Source: Actinomadura mexicana (lineage in GTDB: Bacteria > Actinomycetota > Actinomycetes > Streptosporangiales > Streptosporangiaceae). Taken from it: DNA of 64,000 nt. Numbering within the stretch: position 1 is the stretch's first letter; the number at the start of each line of letters is the position of its first letter. The notes beneath the pieces are model-generated. The model was given only the letters and a program-made list of their open reading frames with translations. It searched no databases and was not told the origin of the DNA. Position numbers and translations under genes: made by a program. This document shows, piece by piece, positions 8,097 to 15,717 of this stretch. The stretch lies in the NCBI RefSeq assembly GCF_900188105.1, contig NZ_FZNP01000007.1:372001-436000 (forward strand), read 5' to 3'.

Positions 8097-9491
8097 TCAA
8101 TTCTCGCGGGTGGTCGTGCGGCGGGCGATGGCGCCGGCCGCCAGGTAGGCGAGCCCGAAGGCGGGCAGCAGGCCGTTGCCGGGCAGGTAGCCGCCGGCGC
8201 CGTGGCCGGAGATCCCGGCGGCGGCGCCGCCCGCGGCGTACAGGCCGGGGATGGGGCGGTCGCCGGAGTCGACGACGGCGGCGTCCCCGTCGACGAGCAG
8301 CCCGCCCTGGGTGTGGAAGAGGGCGGGGACGACGCGGACGGCGGCGTAGGGGGCGGCGAGCGGGCGCTCCCAGTGGGTGCGGCCGTGCTCGTCGGGGCGT
8401 TCGCCGCGCGCTGCGGCGCCGCTGGCCTCCAGTTCGCGGGCCAGGGCCCCGGCGGGCAGGCCGGTGGCCTCGGCGAGGCCCTCGGCGTCGTCGGCCCGGA
8501 CCAGGACGCCCGATTCGACGGTGTCGCGGAAGTCCTGGAACGGCCGGCACTGCTCGACGATCGTCTCGTCCAGGACGATCCAGCCGGTGGAGCCGGGGCG
8601 GGCGGCCAGTTCGGCGGCGTACTCGGAGTAGCCGCGGGTCTCGTCGCCGAACCGGCGCCCGCCCAGGTCCACCATGATCCCGCCGTGGATGATCGTGGCC
8701 CAGCCGACGAGGGTGCCCGCGCCGGCGGCGACGGCCCCGTGCCCCTGGTAGGCGTCCAGGTAGCCGGTGGCGGCGCCGAGCCCGCCGCCGATGCGCAGCG
8801 CGTCCCCGCGGGACCGCTCGCCGCCCTGGTAGAGGGCCCCCGCGATCTCGGGCAGGTGGCGCTCCACCAGGGCGCGGTCGGCGCCGAAGCCGTTGGTGGC
8901 GAGGAGCACGGCCCCGGCGGGGATCTCCTCCTGCGTCCCGTCCGGGTACCGGACCACCGCCCCGCGCACGCCGGCGGCGGCACCGGGGCCGCCCGGCCCG
9001 GTCGCCACGTCCACGAGTTCGGCCGGGACGAGCAGGTCGATGCCCGGGTGCTCGCGGACGCGGCGGGCGAGGTGGTCGATCACGCTGGAGCCGTGCCGCC
9101 CGGGGACGGAGTGGCAGCGGTGCACGGAGTGGCCGGGGTAGTTGAAGTCGGTGACCAGGGAGAGCGGCAGCCCGGCCGAGTCGGCGAGCCACTCCACGAG
9201 GGGGCCGCTGACCTCGGCGAGCGTGCGGGCGAGGCGGGCGTCGGCGCGGCCGCCGGTCTTGGCCGCGATGTCGGCGGCGAAGCGGTCCGGGGAGTCCTCG
9301 ACCCCCGCCGCCTTCTGCCAGCGCGAGCCCGCGCCGGGGAACATCGCGGTCGACATCGAGGTGTTGTTGCCGCGCCGGAAGTGCTCGCTCGCCTCGACGA
9401 CGAGCACGCTGAGGCCGAGTTCGGCGGCGCGCAGCGCCCCGGCGAGGCCGCCGCCGGCGCCCGCGACGACGAGGTCGGGGCCGCCGGTCAT
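8097..9491 (-). CDS. FAD-dependent oxidoreductase, fumarate reductase/3-ketosteroid dehydrogenase-like (FAD_binding_2)
   Basis: This 464-residue flavoprotein starts with the dinucleotide-binding motif DLVVAGAGGGLAGALRAAE and the acidic VVEASE end of the second strand. It ends with a typical FAD-proximal segment (LYAAGGAAAGISGHGAGGY, GLAYLAAGAIA). The layout fits soluble fumarate/urocanate reductase and ketosteroid dehydrogenase relatives that reduce or desaturate a C-C bond next to a carbonyl. Its start overlaps the racemase-like gene's stop (ATGA), and the amidohydrolase gene begins 10 bases downstream. Within this operon it could saturate or desaturate the ring or an unsaturated diacid (inference). 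No secretion signal is visible. Confidence 0.85.
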   Translation of the reverse strand: MTGGPDLVVAGAGGGLAGALRAAELGLSVLVVEASEHFRRGNNTSMSTAMFPGAGSRWQKAAGVEDSPDRFAADIAAKTGGRADARLARTLAEVSGPLVEWLADSAGLPLSLVTDFNYPGHSVHRCHSVPGRHGSSVIDHLARRVREHPGIDLLVPAELVDVATGPGGPGAAAGVRGAVVRYPDGTQEEIPAGAVLLATNGFGADRALVERHLPEIAGALYQGGERSRGDALRIGGGLGAATGYLDAYQGHGAVAAGAGTLVGWATIIHGGIMVDLGGRRFGDETRGYSEYAAELAARPGSTGWIVLDETIVEQCRPFQDFRDTVESGVLVRADDAEGLAEATGLPAGALARELEASGAAARGERPDEHGRTHWERPLAAPYAAVRVVPALFHTQGGLLVDGDAAVVDSGDRPIPGLYAAGGAAAGISGHGAGGYLPGNGLLPAFGLAYLAAGAIARRTTTREN

Positions 9492-10159
9492 GCGCTCCTC
9501 CCGATCGCCATGAGCCGCAGGGCCAGGGCCGTGGGGTCGACGATCCGGGCCGCGAGGCGGTGCGTCGCGACGTCCACGGCCGAGCAGCCGTTGATCACGG
9601 CGGTGGCGCCGACGGCGGCGAGGGCGTCCACGGCCGCGCCGAGGGCGGCGTTCCAGGCGCCCGCGTCGGCGACGGCGTCGAAGGGCAGGTCCAGCACCTC
9701 GATCCCGGCCGTGTGGGCGTCCAGGCCGTAGGCCGTGAGGCGGCGGCGCAGCTCCGCGCCGATCGCCTCGTTCCGCACCACCGCACCGAAACGTACATTC
9801 ATCGCAGAAAGATACAGACTACTCAGCCTGAGCAGGCCGTTCACCGGAACGGCCCGGTCAGGGGCGGGACCGGTCGGCACGGGACGGGTGGGCACAGGAC
9901 CGGTGGGCACGGCCGGGTCCAGCACGCAGTCGGGGAAGGCGAGATCCCAGCCGGCCCCGGCCCGCGCCAGCGCGGCGGCGACCTCGCTCTCGGACGCGCG
10001 GATCGACGCCTCGTCGTCCAGCGCCCCGGGTGCGGCGGGGCCGACGTCGCGCAGCTCGACCGACAGCCCCGGTGGGGCGAGCCGGTCGTAGCGGGCCTGC
10101 CTCCTGCGGATCTCCTCCGGCGGCAGATGGATCGGCGTCACGGCCAGGGCGCGCATCAC
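9488..10159 (-). CDS. Asp/Glu/hydantoin racemase-superfamily protein with an internal proline repeat
   Basis: This protein of about 223 residues begins RALAVTPIHLP and ends with a racemase-like half (VGATAVINGCSAVDVATH) carrying a Cys in the position expected for the second catalytic cysteine of the Asp/Glu racemase/maleate isomerase/arylmalonate decarboxylase superfamily. The first half-site (PDCVLDP) also has a Cys. Between the halves lies an unusual VPTGP-like repeat (see the repeat entry). The start GTG overlaps the stop of the mini-MmgE/PrpD gene, with an ATG in the next codon also possible. Candidate activities are racemisation of a ring-opened product or cis-trans isomerisation of a maleate-like acid; the exact activity is not assignable. 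Confidence 0.7.
   Translation of the reverse strand: MMRALAVTPIHLPPEEIRRRQARYDRLAPPGLSVELRDVGPAAPGALDDEASIRASESEVAAALARAGAGWDLAFPDCVLDPAVPTGPVPTRPVPTGPAPDRAVPVNGLLRLSSLYLSAMNVRFGAVVRNEAIGAELRRRLTAYGLDAHTAGIEVLDLPFDAVADAGAWNAALGAAVDALAAVGATAVINGCSAVDVATHRLAARIVDPTALALRLMAIGRSA
9850..9925 (-). repeat. 15-nt tandem repeat encoding VPT(G/R)P units
   Basis: On the plus strand the unit ggcac(g/a)gga(c/g)(c/g)gg(t) recurs about four times in phase with 15-nt periodicity. On the minus strand this encodes repeated V-P-T-G/R-P units inside the racemase-like protein. It keeps the reading frame, as unit length is a multiple of three. Such GC-rich repeats can change copy number by slippage. Confidence 0.65.
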
Positions 10160-10737
10160 TTCGGCTCCTTCGTCTCGTCGCCGCCGGCGAGTTCGCGCAG
10201 GCGCTCACCGGCGTGGTCCAGGGCGGGCAGCTCACGGGCGAAGGCCGCGGCCCGGCCGATCAGGTCCCCGCGTCCGGGCAGCCATCGCCGCAGAAGGGCC
10301 AGGACCTCCCGTTCGTCCAGGGGGCGGTGGTCGGCGTCGCCCACCGGGTTCGGCACCTCGCGGATCCGCGTCGTCCCATCGGCCAGCGCGACGGTGACGC
10401 GCGCGGCGCGCTCGTCCGGGAGCCGGGCCGTCAGGTCGTCCGCCTCGACCAGCCGGACGCGCCGGGCGAGGGCCCGCAGGCGCGGGTCCTCCAGGCTGGT
10501 GCGCGGGCCGACCTCGCCGTGCAGGAGGGCCGCGGCCACGGCGAACGGCGTGGAGAACATCGCCGACAGGCGGTTGTCCCAGCGCGGCGAGGCCAGCCCG
10601 GCGCCGAGCGCCGTCACGCCGATGACGTCGAGCAGGACGAGCGACAGCCGGTCGAGCACCGGCTCCGGCGCCCGCGCCGCGTCCAGCCGCGCGGCCCACT
10701 CCCCCAGGCGCGCCGTCGCCTCCACCGCATCCGTCAC
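10156..10737 (-). CDS. Miniature MmgE/PrpD-family protein lacking the central catalytic region
   Basis: This 193-residue protein matches both ends of the MmgE/PrpD family but not its middle. Residues about 1-50 resemble the N-terminal helix region (LDRLSLVLLDVIGVTALGAG), and residues about 52-190 the C-terminal dimerisation domain: SAMFSTPFAVAAALL parallels AAFSGPYTVAAALL in the full-length copy at 18577. About 250 internal residues containing the DFDD active-site region are missing. It is not obviously dead: the frame is intact, and it is coupled by GTGA overlaps to the livF-like gene before it and the racemase-like gene after it. It may be a regulatory or structural partner of the full-length protein, or a fixed deletion. 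Confidence 0.7.
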   Translation of the reverse strand: MTDAVEATARLGEWAARLDAARAPEPVLDRLSLVLLDVIGVTALGAGLASPRWDNRLSAMFSTPFAVAAALLHGEVGPRTSLEDPRLRALARRVRLVEADDLTARLPDERAARVTVALADGTTRIREVPNPVGDADHRPLDEREVLALLRRWLPGRGDLIGRAAAFARELPALDHAGERLRELAGGDETKEPK

Positions 10738-11435
10738 AGTCCCAGGTACGCCTTCCTGACCTCGGCGGATCCGGCCAGCTCGCGGCCCGTCCCGTGCAGG
10801 ACGGTCGATCCGCTCTCCATGACGTAGGCGCGGTCGGCGATGCCGAGGGCCTGCTTGGCGTTCTGCTCGACGAGCAGCACGGCGACCCCGGTGTCGCGGA
10901 TCCGCTTGACGGCGTCGAGCATCGCCCAGGTGAGCTTGGGCGACAGGCCGGTGGACGGCTCGTCCAGCATGAGCAGCCTCGGCCGGGCCATCAGCGCGCG
11001 TCCGATCGCGAGCATCTGCTGCTGCCCGCCGCTGAAGGTCTGCGCGACCTGCGCGCGGCGCTCGGCTAGCACGGGGAACAGCTCGAAGACCTCCCGCATC
11101 CGGGCGCCGGCCTCGGCGGGCGGGCGGGTCCAGGCGCCCATCCGCAGGTTCTCCTCGACCGTGAGCGTGCCGAACAGCGCCCGGTCCTCGGGGACGTGCA
11201 CGAGGCCGTCCCTGACGAGCTGGTCCGGGCGCCGCCCGGCCGTGGACGCGCCCGCGAACGTGATCGTCCCGGACGTCGGGCGCAGCTGACCGCACACCGC
11301 GCGCAGCGTGGTCGTCTTGCCCGCGCCGTTCGCGCCGACGAGCGCGACGATCTCGCCCTCGCCGAGCCGCAGGTCGACCTCGTGCAGGATCCGCATGCGG
11401 CCGTAGCCGGCGCAGAGCCCGTCAATCGCCAGCAT
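10734..11435 (-). CDS. LivF-type ABC transporter ATPase
   Basis: This 233-residue ATP-binding subunit belongs to the branched-chain-amino-acid-type (HAAT) importer. It has Walker A GANGAGKTT (34-42), a standard signature FSGGQQQMLAIGRAL, Walker B LLMLDEPSTGL and an H-loop VLLVEQNAKQAL. It would form the ATPase heterodimer with the LivG-like protein on the cytoplasmic face of the LivH/LivM permease. The start lies within the end of the LivG-like gene (14-base overlap) and its stop overlaps the next start (GTGA). Co-occurrence with catabolic enzymes implies a carboxylate or amide substrate rather than leucine itself. Confidence 0.93.
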   Translation of the reverse strand: MLAIDGLCAGYGRMRILHEVDLRLGEGEIVALVGANGAGKTTTLRAVCGQLRPTSGTITFAGASTAGRRPDQLVRDGLVHVPEDRALFGTLTVEENLRMGAWTRPPAEAGARMREVFELFPVLAERRAQVAQTFSGGQQQMLAIGRALMARPRLLMLDEPSTGLSPKLTWAMLDAVKRIRDTGVAVLLVEQNAKQALGIADRAYVMESGSTVLHGTGRELAGSAEVRKAYLGL

Positions 11436-12171
11436 CGTCCGGCTCCTCTCCGAGGTACGCCTCGATCACGCGGGGGTCGGAGGTGACCTCCGCGGCCGTC
11501 CCGGCGGCCAGCACCCGGCCCTGGTCCAGGACGAGGACCCGGTCCGACAGGCGCATCACGGCCGCCATGATGTGCTCGATGAACAGCAGCGTCGTGCCGT
11601 CCTCCTCGCGCAGCGCGGCGAGCAGGTCCAGGACGGGTTCGCGCTCGGCCGGGACGAGTCCGGCGAGGACCTCGTCCAGCAGCAGCACCCTCGGCCGCAT
11701 CGCGAGCGCGCGGGCGAGTTCGAGCCGCTTGAGCCCGGCGGTGGGCAGTTCGGTGGCGCCCCGGTGCGCCCACTCCCCGAGCCCGACCCGCTCCACGACG
11801 TCCATCGACCGCGCCCGCAGGCGGTGCGGCGGCTGGCGGCGGTGCTGGGCGGCCAGGGCGACGTTCTCCAGGACGGTCATGCTCCCGAACGGCCGCATCA
11901 GCTGGAACGTCCGGACCATCCCGGCGCGGGCGATGCGGTCGGGCGAGGCGCCGGTGACGTCCCGGCCGCCGAACTCGACCCGGCCCGCGTCGGGGGCGAG
12001 GGCGCCGCAGATGACGTCGAACAGCGTCGTCTTCCCGGCGCCGTTCGGGCCGATGACGCCGACGATCTCGCCCTCGGCGACCCGAAGGTCGACATCGGCC
12101 AGCGCGCGCAGGCCCCGGAAGTGCTTGCCGACGCCGGACACGGTCAGCACGGCCTCCTCGGACGGGCTCAT
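11422..12171 (-). CDS. LivG-type ABC transporter ATPase with an atypical signature motif
   Basis: This 249-residue ATPase subunit of the HAAT importer has Walker A GPNGAGKTT (41-49), Q-loop at TFQLMRPFGSMTVLENVALA, Walker B RVLLLDEVLAGL and H-loop FIEHIMAAV. The signature reads TELPTAGLKRLELARAL; LivG proteins usually have LPYGxQR here, so both the glycine position and the following Gln are changed. The partner LivF keeps a canonical LSGGQ, so one of the two composite ATP sites may be impaired. The ATG at 12171 overlaps the LivM stop (ATGA). Confidence 0.92.
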   Translation of the reverse strand: MSPSEEAVLTVSGVGKHFRGLRALADVDLRVAEGEIVGVIGPNGAGKTTLFDVICGALAPDAGRVEFGGRDVTGASPDRIARAGMVRTFQLMRPFGSMTVLENVALAAQHRRQPPHRLRARSMDVVERVGLGEWAHRGATELPTAGLKRLELARALAMRPRVLLLDEVLAGLVPAEREPVLDLLAALREEDGTTLLFIEHIMAAVMRLSDRVLVLDQGRVLAAGTAAEVTSDPRVIEAYLGEEPDDAGD

Positions 12172-13223
12172 CCGCGCCACCTCGCGGCGATCGTGCCGAC
12201 GATGCCCTTGGGGAGCAGCCGGACGATGAGGATCAGCAGGACCGCGTAGACCGCGACGTCCAGGCCGCTGCGCCCCTGCAGGAAGTCCAGGAAGCCGGGC
12301 GGGGTCCGCAGCAGCGTCGCGGTCACGTCCGACAGCGAGCCCAGGATGACCGCGCCGGCGACCGGGCCCCAGACCGTGCCGATGCCGCCGATGACCACGG
12401 CGGCGATCGCCTGGATCGACACCGACGACCCGAACGCCAGGTCCGGGTTCACGAACAGGTAGTACTGCGTGTAGAGGGCCCCGGCGACGGCGGTGATCGC
12501 GGCCGACAGCGCGACCGTGAGCAGCTTGTACCGCAGGACCGGGGTACCGAGGGACGCCGCCGCGAGTTCGTCGTCGCGGATCGCGGTGACGTAGCGCCCG
12601 GTCCGCGAGTACAGGAACAGGATGCTGACCACGGCGGCGAGGCCGGCGAGGGCGAGCGCGATCCAGAAGTAGGCGGGCGAGTCCGCCGCGAACTGGATCT
12701 TCCAGAGCGAGGACCCCTGGATCAGCGGGACGGTGAACCCGACCGCCTTGCCCGTGAACTCCGTCGTGGTGACCACCAGCCGGAGCATCTCGGCGAACGC
12801 GAACGTCGCCAGCGCGAAGTAGGCGCCCTTGAGCCGGTAGCGGAACGCGAAGAACCCGATGACCACGGCGACGGCCGCCGCGACCGCCATCCCGGCGAGC
12901 ATCCCGATCCAGGGCGACACCCCGCGCTCGACCAGCAGGTAGGCGCTGGTGTAGGCGCCGAGGCCGAAGAACGCGGCGTGCCCGAAGCTGAACATGCCGC
13001 CGAACCCGCTCATCACGTTCCAGCCGATCGCCATCAGCGCGAAGATCAGGATGCGGACGGCGACGGCGCCCTGCGCGGGCGGCAGCACCAGCGGCAGCGG
13101 GATCGCCAGGAGCAGCAGCACCGCCAGGACGGCGAGCTGCCGGTTCTGCGGGCGCAGCGGCGTTGCCTTCGCCGAGCGGGCCGCGTCGGCACCGGGGCGG
13201 CCGGTGAGGGTGATGCCGGTCAT
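12168..13223 (-). CDS. LivM-type ABC transporter permease
   Basis: This 351-residue inner-membrane permease has about eight to ten hydrophobic helices and the family motif GFGGMFSFGHAAFFGLGAYTSA, found near the start of LivM proteins. A later GGIGTVWGPVAGAVIL segment is the EAA-like coupling region contacting the ATPases. An arginine-rich cytoplasmic tail precedes the first helix. The ATG at 13223 overlaps the stop of the LivH-like gene (ATGA), which argues for stoichiometric synthesis of the two permease halves. Confidence 0.93.
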   Translation of the reverse strand: MTGITLTGRPGADAARSAKATPLRPQNRQLAVLAVLLLLAIPLPLVLPPAQGAVAVRILIFALMAIGWNVMSGFGGMFSFGHAAFFGLGAYTSAYLLVERGVSPWIGMLAGMAVAAAVAVVIGFFAFRYRLKGAYFALATFAFAEMLRLVVTTTEFTGKAVGFTVPLIQGSSLWKIQFAADSPAYFWIALALAGLAAVVSILFLYSRTGRYVTAIRDDELAAASLGTPVLRYKLLTVALSAAITAVAGALYTQYYLFVNPDLAFGSSVSIQAIAAVVIGGIGTVWGPVAGAVILGSLSDVTATLLRTPPGFLDFLQGRSGLDVAVYAVLLILIVRLLPKGIVGTIAARWRG

Positions 13224-14236
13224 GCACGCCTCCCGAAGAGTCCCTGCGGGCGGAGGAAGAGCACGACCAGGAAGACGGCGAACACGCCGAGCAGCGAGCT
13301 CTGGCCGTCCATGTAGATCGTGGTGAGCTGCTCGACCAGGCCGATGAGCAGCCCGCCCGCGAGCGCTCCTGCGACGTTGCCCATGCCGCCCAGCACCACC
13401 ACGACGAACGCGGTGATGTTGAACTGCTCGCCGAGCGTGGGCGTCACCGTGACGAGCGGCGCCGCGAGCACGGCCGCCGCTCCGGCACACGCGGTGCCGA
13501 TCGCGAACGTGAGCGTGTGGACGCGGCGGACGTTCACGCCGACCAGTTCCGCGCCCGGCCGGTTCGAGGCCACCGCGCGGATCGCCGTGCCGAACCGGGT
13601 GCGGCGCAGCATCCAGAACAGCGCCGCGCCGATCAGGACGGCGCCGAGGAAGGCGTACAGCCGTGCGCCCGACACGACCGCGCCGAACAGCGAGAACTGG
13701 AAGTCGCCGGGCAGCGCGACGTTCTTGGGCTCGGCGCCGAAGAACATCAGCAGGCCGTTCTCCAGCAGCAGCGACAGGCCGAGCGTGATGAGCAGCTGGT
13801 TCTCCAGCGACGCGCCGCCCGTCCCGCCGAGCAGGCCGCGGTGCACGGCCGCCCCGATCAGGAACAGCGCGGGGACGGCGACCAGCAGCGTGAGGTAGGG
13901 ATGCAGGCCGGTGCCCTGCACGACACCGAACGCGATGAACATCGCGATGGCGAGCAGCGCCCCGTGCGCGAAGTTCACGATGTCGAGCACGCCGAAGATG
14001 AGCGTGAGGCCCATCGCGATGAGCCCGTACAGCCCGCCCATCAGCAGGCCGGTGACCACCGACTGCCAGACGACGAGGCCGCTGCCGGACTTGATCAGGG
14101 CGACCGCGATCGCGGCCGCCACCAGGCCGCCGGTGAGGGCGGCGCGCTTGAGGACCACCGCCGTCACGCCGCCGGGGAGGCGGCGCCGGGCGGCGGGGGT
14201 GGGAGGGGACTGGGCCTTGGTTCCGATGTCGCTCAC
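13220..14236 (-). CDS. LivH-type ABC transporter permease
   Basis: This 338-residue permease carries the LivH hallmark GLYGLIAMGLTLIFGVLDIVNFAHGALLAIAMF around residues 55-90 and the coupling segment VVLGGMGNVAGALAGGLLIG near 285. About eight hydrophobic helices are visible. The chosen GTG overlaps the stop of the binding-protein gene (GTGA). The cytoplasmic N-terminal extension of roughly 30 residues is longer than usual for LivH and adds an extra hydrophobic helix, so a shorter start is possible, though no good ribosome-binding site supports one. Confidence 0.92.
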   Translation of the reverse strand: MSDIGTKAQSPPTPAARRRLPGGVTAVVLKRAALTGGLVAAAIAVALIKSGSGLVVWQSVVTGLLMGGLYGLIAMGLTLIFGVLDIVNFAHGALLAIAMFIAFGVVQGTGLHPYLTLLVAVPALFLIGAAVHRGLLGGTGGASLENQLLITLGLSLLLENGLLMFFGAEPKNVALPGDFQFSLFGAVVSGARLYAFLGAVLIGAALFWMLRRTRFGTAIRAVASNRPGAELVGVNVRRVHTLTFAIGTACAGAAAVLAAPLVTVTPTLGEQFNITAFVVVVLGGMGNVAGALAGGLLIGLVEQLTTIYMDGQSSLLGVFAVFLVVLFLRPQGLFGRRA

Positions 14237-15483
14237 GACCGCCACGTCACCGAGTAGTTGGGCTGGGATTCGGCCTTCTCCGGCGGGTAGACCTGCTTGA
14301 CCCCTCGGCCCTGCACCTGCATGAGGACGGGCAGGGCGTTGCGGTTGTCCCCGTTCGGGGCGAAGGAGATCGGGCCGGTGCCGACCGTGAGGGGCTCGAC
14401 CTTCGAGGACGCGATCGCGTCGCGCACCTTCTCCGCGTCGGTGGTGCCCGCGCGCTCCACGCCCTGCGCGATCACCTGGACCGCGTCGTAGGCGAGGACC
14501 GCGCCCGTGCGCATGGGGGCGCCGTAGCGCCGCTGGTAGTCGGCCCGCAGCTGCTCCGTCTGCGGGCTCCGGGCGTCGAAGTGATAGTTGGTGCTGAAGA
14601 TCCGCTCCGCGGCGGCGCCGCCGTCGGTGACGAACTTGGGCTGGTCGTAGGCGCCGTTGGACACGCCCCAGATTGCGTTCAGGGCGGGCTTGACCGCGGC
14701 GACCGCCTTGGCCGCGAGCAGGCTGTCGCGGTAGTAGCCGGCGACGGCGAGGACGTCCGCGCCGGACGCCTTGACCTGCGTGATCTGCGCGGTGAGGTCG
14801 GACACGGTGAGCGCGTCGTAGCTGATGTCCGGGCCGACCTCGATGCCGAGCCGCTTCGCCGCCGCGGTGAACGCCTCGGCGGCGCCGCTGCCGAAGTCGG
14901 TCTGCTCGTGCAGGAACGCGACCTTGCGCACGGGCTTGCCCGCCCGCTCCGAGACCTCCTTGAGGTAGCGGGCGGCGGCGCCCGCGATGGCGGCGCTGCC
15001 CGGCTGGACCCGGAACGCGTACCGGTGGCCGTGGGCGAAGATCGCGTCCGAGGCGGTGACGTCCATGACGAACGGCACCCGGTTGCGCTCGGCGACGACC
15101 GCGACGTTCGTGCTGACGGCGCTCTGGTAGGTGCCGACGAGCCCGACGGCGCCCGCGGAGATGAGGCGCTGGGCCTCGCTCTGGCCGACCTCCGCCTTGC
15201 CCTGGGTGTCGCCCGTCTCCAGTTCGACCTTGCGTCCGCCGAGGGACCGGATGCCGCCGGCGGCGTTGATCGCCTCCACCGCCATCCGCGCGCCGCGCCG
15301 CATCTGCTGGCCGTCGACGGCGTTGGCGCCGCTGACCGGGTGCAGCGCGCCGATCTTGACCGGGCCCTCGTCGCGCCCGGCCGCCACCCCGGCCGCGCCG
15401 GACGGCGCCGAGCCGCCGCAGCCGGCCGCGGCCAGCAGGACCGCGCACGCGCCGAGCCCGGCGGCGAGCTTGCGAGCCGACAT
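14233..15483 (-). CDS. Substrate-binding lipoprotein of the branched-chain-amino-acid-type ABC importer
   Basis: This 416-residue protein has a lipoprotein signal (Lys-rich start, hydrophobic core, lipobox LAAAGCGG), so it should be anchored to the outer face of the membrane. The mature part is a periplasmic-binding-protein type 1 domain (VKIGALHPVSGANAVDGQQMRRGARMAVEAINAAGGI; VGTYQSAVSTNVAVVAERNRVPFV). It is the first gene of the leftward operon, with an AGGAGAG site before the ATG and palindromic operators 40-211 bases upstream. HAAT binding proteins recognise amino acids, amides, urea or small aromatic acids; the specificity here is unknown but probably matches the degradation genes of the operon. 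Confidence 0.93.
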   Translation of the reverse strand: MSARKLAAGLGACAVLLAAAGCGGSAPSGAAGVAAGRDEGPVKIGALHPVSGANAVDGQQMRRGARMAVEAINAAGGIRSLGGRKVELETGDTQGKAEVGQSEAQRLISAGAVGLVGTYQSAVSTNVAVVAERNRVPFVMDVTASDAIFAHGHRYAFRVQPGSAAIAGAAARYLKEVSERAGKPVRKVAFLHEQTDFGSGAAEAFTAAAKRLGIEVGPDISYDALTVSDLTAQITQVKASGADVLAVAGYYRDSLLAAKAVAAVKPALNAIWGVSNGAYDQPKFVTDGGAAAERIFSTNYHFDARSPQTEQLRADYQRRYGAPMRTGAVLAYDAVQVIAQGVERAGTTDAEKVRDAIASSKVEPLTVGTGPISFAPNGDNRNALPVLMQVQGRGVKQVYPPEKAESQPNYSVTWRS

Positions 15484-15522
15484 TCATCTCTCCTGCCCGT
15501 CTGCCCCTGCCCTCTCGCGAGC

Positions 15523-15539
15523 GTTCCGCTTAGAGGAAC
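15523..15539. promoter_or_regulatory. 17-bp operator-like palindrome, left copy
   Basis: GTTCCGCTTAGAGGAAC is an inverted repeat around a central T with one mismatched pair. It lies 40 bases before the start of the binding-protein gene. It is a close relative of the perfect palindrome at 15678 (13 of 17 positions shared), which points to one regulator binding both, most likely the IclR protein at the operon's end. Confidence 0.65.
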
Positions 15540-15601
15540 AGCAGGTCATGGTTGCGTCATGGTGGCACTCGTCACGCCTTGGGGTCAATATCTAGGGGAA
15601 A

Positions 15602-15620
15602 CTTGACGAGACTCGACAAG
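15602..15620. promoter_or_regulatory. 19-bp operator-like palindrome, central
   Basis: CTTGACGAGACTCGACAAG reads CTTG-n-CGAG-n-CTCG-n-CAAG, a palindrome with two mismatched pairs besides the central base. Its sequence differs from the two flanking 17-bp palindromes and it lies almost exactly midway between them, so it may be a site for a second regulator or an activator shared by both promoters. Confidence 0.55.
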
Positions 15621-15677
15621 CAGTGCCAACTTGAAGGCTCCGGGTCGCTACGCGAGTCGGCCACGAGATTCACTTAT

Positions 15678-15694
15678 GTTTCTCTAAGAGAAAC
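15678..15694. promoter_or_regulatory. 17-bp operator-like palindrome, right copy (perfect)
   Basis: GTTTCTCTAAGAGAAAC is a perfect 8-bp inverted repeat around one central base. It lies 23 bases before the CoA-transferase start and overlaps a TATGTT -10 candidate, a position expected for repression. Confidence 0.7.
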
Positions 15695-15717
15695 GATCAG
15701 CGAAGGCGGTGCCGTCC

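Larger units (their letters stand above)
15484..15717. promoter_or_regulatory. Divergent promoter region of the two catabolic operons
   Basis: This 234-base gap separates the leftward transport/catabolic operon from the rightward CoA-transferase operon. It is less GC-rich than its surroundings and contains three palindromes, annotated separately. For the rightward promoter a TATGTT -10 candidate at 15676-15681 overlaps the right-hand 17-bp palindrome. For the leftward promoter no unambiguous -10/-35 pair was found. Confidence 0.75.

Noticed and set aside
6617..8983. Extended 788-residue form of the amidohydrolase
   Set aside because: The extra N-terminal part is antisense-like composition over the flavoprotein gene; the ATG at 8086 has a strong ribosome-binding site.
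5847..9731. Overlapping plus-strand open frames across the IclR, amidohydrolase and flavoprotein genes
   Set aside because: All antisense to recognised enzymes, without start signals or plausible composition.
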